The notes beneath the pieces are model-generated. The model was given only the letters and a program-made list of their open reading frames with translations, did no database searches and had not been told where the DNA came from. The position numbers and the translations under genes are program-made. A stretch of DNA of 64,000 nt from an uncultured Oscillospiraceae bacterium (GTDB lineage: Bacteria; Bacillota; Clostridia; Oscillospirales; Oscillospiraceae): the NCBI GenBank assembly GCA_934573855.1, contig CAKTMF010000001.1, positions 124,001 to 188,000 of the forward strand. The letters are read 5' to 3'. Position 1 is the first letter of the stretch, and every line of letters starts with the position of its first letter. Below, piece by piece: positions 60,327-64,000 of the stretch.

Positions 60327-62462
60327 ATGCTAACTACGATTAAAACGAATTCAATAGTCAGATCAATATTGGGGACACTGCTCATTGCTGCGCTGCTGAT
60401 TACCACGCTTCCGATTACAGCATATGCTGCTGATAATAACCCGGAGGGGTACTCTCTTGAGTTTTTCCCCGCTTTAGGCGTTCCTTCGGATACGATGGAC
60501 GAGAATTCAGGGACAGTCAACACGCTTAATAGCGGTGGAACCATAAAAGACAACAAGGGACATATTACTTATTCAGACGGAACCGTTTTTGAAAACCACG
60601 GTTACATTAACAATCTTGAAGCAGGACACGTAGGAACCAATTACGGAACAATACATTTTATCGAAAATACCGGCTCATTGAGTGTGAATGACAAGGGCGG
60701 AGAGGTTCTTTTCATCGGAATGGGCAATGTGGTCGACAGAAACTACGGAATAGTTCAGGACAACGCCGGAACCATATCTGAAAATTACGGAACGGTCAAT
60801 AATAATTACGGTACTGTAATTATGCACGACGGTTGGATCGGTAACAACTATGACTACGGAACCGTTAAGTTTGAAGCAAAAGTTTCCGACGGCAAAACGA
60901 TTCCCGCTAAGGGTACAATCGATTATAACGAGAGCAGGGTCGAAATCAACAGCGGAACGGTCACGGTAAAAAATAACACTGGAGATATTAAAATAAACAA
61001 CGCGACCGTTACTGTTGAGAAAAATTCGGGCAGTATCACGGTCAGCAATAATGCCACTCTGATTTGCGGTGAAAATAAGAGCGGCGGAGTGATCACAAAG
61101 TCATCTGAAAGCGCTGTTATTACTTGCACCTCCAACGACGGGCTCATCAGCGACGAGACCGTTGTTATGTATAAGATCGTCTTCATCGGAGACGACGGGC
61201 AAGCGGTGATCACAGACTGTGATGTTGAAAAAGACGGCGTATATTATACAGAAGTCGGAGGCGCTGTGTTTTTTACGCTTCCTCCGGAATATGTATGTAA
61301 ATCTGCGAAGAAAATGGATTCGGGAGATGTGAACACCTGGGCGTTGAATGCTTTTCCCGAGGAGGGAGATACGGAATTCACTATTATCTGTCACAAGTGT
61401 TCGGGCGGCGAATACAGGATGACTGTGGATAAGCATTGGCAGCAGTGTGTGGAATGCGGCAGAATACTTAACGAAGGCGCGCATACCGCCGGTGATTATA
61501 TTTCGGATGATAATTCGACCTGCATAAAAGACGGTACCGAGACATATTTGTGTACAGAGTGCGGTTACCATCGTACCCGAACCGTTACAGATTCACACCA
61601 CACAAGCAATCATCACGAACACGTTATGATCGATCAAAGAGTTGAGCCGACAGAAACTTCGTCCGGACTTACACAAGGGTCACACTGCGAAGATTGCCAC
61701 AAGGTGTTGACAGCACAGGAGATTATTCCTAAAATACCGCATAGCTGCGTTTCCTCATCGGATTATCTGCATGATGGAAGCACGCATTGGAAAATATGCT
61801 CTATCTGCAATGAAAAGTTCGACGAAGAAACTCATAATTATGGCAATTTGGTATTGAATAAAGCTGCCACCTGTAATGAAAGCGCCACATATTATGTGCA
61901 GTGTGACAGTTGTGGCGCAGTAGATTATACCCAAATTGTTGCTGTAGGCGATCCGCTAGGGCACAGTTTCGGCGCATGGACTTCTGTCAGCGACACGCAG
62001 CATCAGCGCGTTTGCTCTAACGATGCTGCTCACGTGGAAACTGAAAATCATAACTACATTGAATGGGCAACGACCAAGGAACCCACCGAGACTGAACCCG
62101 GCACCAAGGAGCGCACCTGCTCCGTTTGCGGTAACAAAGAAACGCAGGAGCTTCCCGTTCTTCCCCCTGTAACCTACAGCATCATTTCTGGCGCAAATAG
62201 CGAATGGACAAGGGGCACTTCGGCAGGAATCTCTATCGTCTCCGATGCACCGTTTGATAAGTTTGAAAGTGTTAAGGTGGACGGAACAGTTATTGCAGCG
62301 GAGAACTACACCGCTGTTTCCGGCTCCACCAAGGTCACGCTTGCCCCTGCCTATTTGGAAACTGTGGGTGTTGGTACTCATTCTATCGAAGTTGTTTCCA
62401 ATGACGGTAGTGCTTCTGCGAACTTTACGGTAAAGCGGCACAACCTGCTGTTGTTCTTGTAA
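60327..62462 (+). CDS. Large secreted Cys-rich surface protein (main part, frameshifted at the end)
   Basis: Start at 60327 follows AGAGG. A signal peptide (residues 1-36, ending ITAYAA) leads to a region of short repeats built on N-x-GT-V/I (about residues 45-235; ENYGTVNNNYGTV and similar). This is followed by a long segment with many C-x2-C pairs and His (CVECGR, CTECGY, CSICNE, CDSCGA, CSVCGN), like zinc-ribbon-type repeats of gut Firmicutes wall proteins, and an Ig-like part near the end. The frame stops at 62462, but the sequence plainly continues in another frame to a sortase anchor. A single missing base near 62434 explains this. Ligand unknown. Confidence 0.75.
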   Translation: MLTTIKTNSIVRSILGTLLIAALLITTLPITAYAADNNPEGYSLEFFPALGVPSDTMDENSGTVNTLNSGGTIKDNKGHITYSDGTVFENHGYINNLEAGHVGTNYGTIHFIENTGSLSVNDKGGEVLFIGMGNVVDRNYGIVQDNAGTISENYGTVNNNYGTVIMHDGWIGNNYDYGTVKFEAKVSDGKTIPAKGTIDYNESRVEINSGTVTVKNNTGDIKINNATVTVEKNSGSITVSNNATLICGENKSGGVITKSSESAVITCTSNDGLISDETVVMYKIVFIGDDGQAVITDCDVEKDGVYYTEVGGAVFFTLPPEYVCKSAKKMDSGDVNTWALNAFPEEGDTEFTIICHKCSGGEYRMTVDKHWQQCVECGRILNEGAHTAGDYISDDNSTCIKDGTETYLCTECGYHRTRTVTDSHHTSNHHEHVMIDQRVEPTETSSGLTQGSHCEDCHKVLTAQEIIPKIPHSCVSSSDYLHDGSTHWKICSICNEKFDEETHNYGNLVLNKAATCNESATYYVQCDSCGAVDYTQIVAVGDPLGHSFGAWTSVSDTQHQRVCSNDAAHVETENHNYIEWATTKEPTETEPGTKERTCSVCGNKETQELPVLPPVTYSIISGANSEWTRGTSAGISIVSDAPFDKFESVKVDGTVIAAENYTAVSGSTKVTLAPAYLETVGVGTHSIEVVSNDGSASANFTVKRHNLLLFL

Positions 62463-62827
62463 AGTACACCGTATCCTTCAATATGAACGGTCACAGCGAT
62501 CAGGTTGCAGTTCAGACTATTAAGGAAGGCGAAAAGGCGACCAAGCCCGCTGATCCTACCGCAAGCGGCTACACCTTTGGTGGTTGGTATGCAGATGCAG
62601 CCTTCTCCACGAAGTTCGACTTCAACTCTGCCATTAATGCAGATACCTCGGTTTTCGCAAAGTGGACGAAGAACTCTGTTACACCTGCCGATCCCACTGT
62701 TCCGAAAACCGGCGATAACAGCAATATGCTCCTTTGGGCAGCACTTCTGTTCGTCAGCAGTGGAGCGCTTGTCGGAACTGCCGTTTTCGGTACAAAAGAA
62801 AAAGAGCTGAATAATCAGCAATCGTGA
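62463..62827 (+). pseudogene. Out-of-frame C-terminus of the surface protein: InlB-type repeat and LPXTG-like anchor
   Basis: In the shifted frame the sequence reads VKYTVSFNMNGHSDQ, GYTFGGWYADAAFST and FAKWTKN, a Listeria-Bacteroides (InlB B-type) repeat. The sortase-like signal VPKTGDNSN, a hydrophobic helix and a charged tail KEKELNN follow. It joins naturally to the frame before 62434. The break is either a real inactivating frameshift, phase variation, or a sequencing error. Confidence 0.75.
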
Positions 62828-62835
62828 AAACACCG

Positions 62836-62869
62836 AAGGGCGGTACGGTTCAAACCGTTACCGCCCTTT
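62836..62869 (+). terminator. Terminator of the surface protein gene
   Basis: Arms aagggcggtacggtt and aaaccgttaccgcccttt pair with one bulge; it begins 9 nt after the stop. Confidence 0.8.
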
Positions 62870-62930
62870 GCAATTAAAAAGATGCCCGCTACGCCGGAAA
62901 CAACAGAGCGCCCAACCATATCACGGGTAG

Positions 62931-63086
62931 AACATACCAGAAGAGTTGCTGCAAGGCGAAAAACTCTCCATTGACTTAGAAAACGATTCAGCCACCGACA
63001 GCACTTATACTTATTCCGCCAATAACGATACACTGCCACTTGTCAGCGACGACGGAAAAACCTTTGCAATGAAGAAAGTACAGTAG
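62931..63086 (+). pseudogene. C-terminal scrap of an unidentified protein
   Basis: Fifty-one codons after a stop read EELLQGEKLSIDLENDSA and end FAMKKVQ, with a TYTYSANNDTLPLVSDDGKTF pattern typical of the end of small extracellular beta-sandwich proteins. No start or ribosome site is present. Uncertain. Confidence 0.35.
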
Positions 63087-63160
63087 AAAAATAGCGGAAG
63101 GATTTCAGATCGAAACCCATTAGGGGGCTTTTTATGCTGTCCGTACAAAACGGAGCGGTT

Positions 63161-63604
63161 CAGGCCCTTCTCCCGGGCAATCTGCTTCAGCTCAATTTCA
63201 TCGCGCATGGGAATATTGGTACTGAAGAAATATACATTGGCATCGTGCATCAATGCTTTGCGGGCCTCCTCACCAGCAAACTCACAGGAAACGGAAATGA
63301 TTACCAGATTGGCATCCTTCTCAGCATCAAAGTCCGCATCCACGGACTTATATTCTCTGGAATCCTCGTCTGCGTTTTTTTCACCGTTTCCTGCCAGAAG
63401 CTTTTCCAGCAGTGCTTCGACTTCCGGCTCGATGCCATCCCTGTCGGTATCCAATGCAATAATCAGTGTATTGGATGTAGCAGCTTGTACCTCGGGCGTC
63501 TGTGCACCGATTTCAGCCAAAACAGATTTATTTAAATCCGTTCCCATCACCAGTGTTGTATTTTTCACACCCTTCAGCTTTTTCAGTTTGCGACCTGCAG
63601 TCAT
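63161..63604 (-). pseudogene. Second FdrA, truncated N-terminal part
   Basis: About 148 residues match the FdrA N-terminus: LVMGTDLNKSVLAEIG, NTLIIALDTD, DANLVIISV, GEEARKALMHDANVYFF and MRDEIELKQIAREKGL, in the same order as the intact FdrA at 47345. At 63161 the match ends, and the frame runs on to 63011 with unrelated sequence. The first 10-15 family residues are also missing. It lies 37 nt after the dehydratase gene on the same strand. Confidence 0.75.
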
Positions 63605-63641
63605 TGAAAGGTCTTTTTATCATTACGGATTCGCCTCGATT

Positions 63642-64000
63642 TTAGTTTTTTCCGGACAATACGCCGCCCTTGGTAATGGAACCTACTGTTTTCTGATAGA
63701 TGCCCAGCCATCCCGGGCGATAATTGATGTTCAGCTGTGCCTTTCCCAGACGATTCTGAATCTCTTCATCGCTCAGCTCCAGCTGAATTGTACGCTTGTC
63801 GATGTCATAGGAAATAATATCGCCTTCCTCCACAATTAGCAGCGGTCCCATCAAGGCTGCTTCCGGAGAAACATAGCCAATGGATGCTCCCTCTGTTGCG
63901 CCGGAGAACCGACCGTCGGTAACAAGCGCTACCTTATCATACAGCGGAGTACCTGCAAGCTCTGAGGTGAAAGGGAATGTTGTCACAACACCAGGGCCGC
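63642..64000 (-). CDS. IlvD/Edd family dehydratase, C-terminal part (runs off the window)
   Basis: The C-terminal 119 residues of a dihydroxy-acid/sugar-acid dehydratase with an Fe-S centre. LVTDGRFSGATEGASIGYVSPEAAL is the family end motif, followed by a swivelling beta-barrel domain (VEEGDIISYDIDKR). The frame is open to the window edge, with G-P-G-V-V-T-T-F-P-F before it, so the N-terminus lies beyond 64000. Whether it serves branched-chain amino-acid synthesis or sugar-acid breakdown cannot be told; the FdrA neighbour favours a catabolic role. Confidence 0.85.
   Translation of the reverse strand, partial: GPGVVTTFPFTSELAGTPLYDKVALVTDGRFSGATEGASIGYVSPEAALMGPLLIVEEGDIISYDIDKRTIQLELSDEEIQNRLGKAQLNINYRPGWLGIYQKTVGSITKGGVLSGKN

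Noticed and set aside
1..64000. tRNA or rRNA genes
   Set aside because: I looked for T-loop words and rRNA landmarks and saw none that could be folded into a gene; a tRNA scan would settle it.

Overview
The window is a GC-rich, gene-dense stretch of a Gram-positive anaerobe. The evidence is gene content and order: recX-rimO-pgsA-cysS beside recA, a YqhQ-type membrane protein, pyruvate phosphate dikinase beside lower-glycolysis genes, YlmH, peptidase T, Shine-Dalgarno sites of the GGAGG type and an LPXTG-like anchor. It looks like a gut member of the Oscillospirales/Clostridia. That placement is inference; no rRNA gene is present.

Bases 1-44471 are conserved chromosome. The 3' part of dnaX leads into a YbaB nucleoid protein, a family 2 glycosidase and a radical SAM/SPASM protein. 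nagB, a secreted DUF1002 protein and a tightly packed minus-strand run follow, reading response regulator, sensor kinase, yqhQ, prmC, recA, recX, rimO, pgsA, cysS (14809 down to 6214). Next are membrane proteins (HGSNAT-like, YitT-like), a three-gene ferric-iron-type ABC importer with a consensus promoter, and a plus-strand block. That block begins with an EF-G-like GTPase fused to a NYN/Rae1-type nuclease domain, then ylmH, pepT and an MFS carrier. A lactate-oxidase-type flavoprotein and a PflX-type radical SAM enzyme lie on the minus strand. trmL-pgk-tpiA-gpmI then runs into a NifU-like scaffold paired with a GGGtGRT protein. The block closes with an M3 oligopeptidase, a CDF metal transporter, rimM, a trmD-acetyltransferase fusion, rsmA and ppdK.

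Bases 44472-64000 are accessory. They hold wreckage of mobile DNA: an integrase tail with an internal duplication, an IS1182-type transposase with a nonsense codon, an IS3-type element inside a carrier gene, another transposase scrap and a sigma-like remnant. They also hold several copies of a dispersed palindromic repeat. Between these lies an intact catabolic locus (46500-57478): DUF3870, FdrA, AllG-like DUF1116, AllH-like DUF2877, a divergent acetate-kinase-fold enzyme, a fumarate-reductase-like flavoprotein, a TRAP large permease with a remnant of the small one, and a lactate-permease-family carrier. The window ends with a large Cys-rich cell-wall protein broken by a frameshift and, on the minus strand, an IlvD/Edd dehydratase followed by a truncated second FdrA.

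The most interesting system is the FdrA/AllG/AllH locus. In E. coli the homologous subunits are reported to form oxamate carbamoyltransferase, working with a carbamate kinase. Here no carbamate kinase is visible and an acetate-kinase relative takes its place, with dicarboxylate/monocarboxylate carriers and a flavoprotein reductase. This suggests fermentation of an imported carboxylic acid through an acyl or carbamoyl phosphate that yields ATP. The second notable item is the ribosome-protection-type GTPase fused to a Rae1-like nuclease domain.
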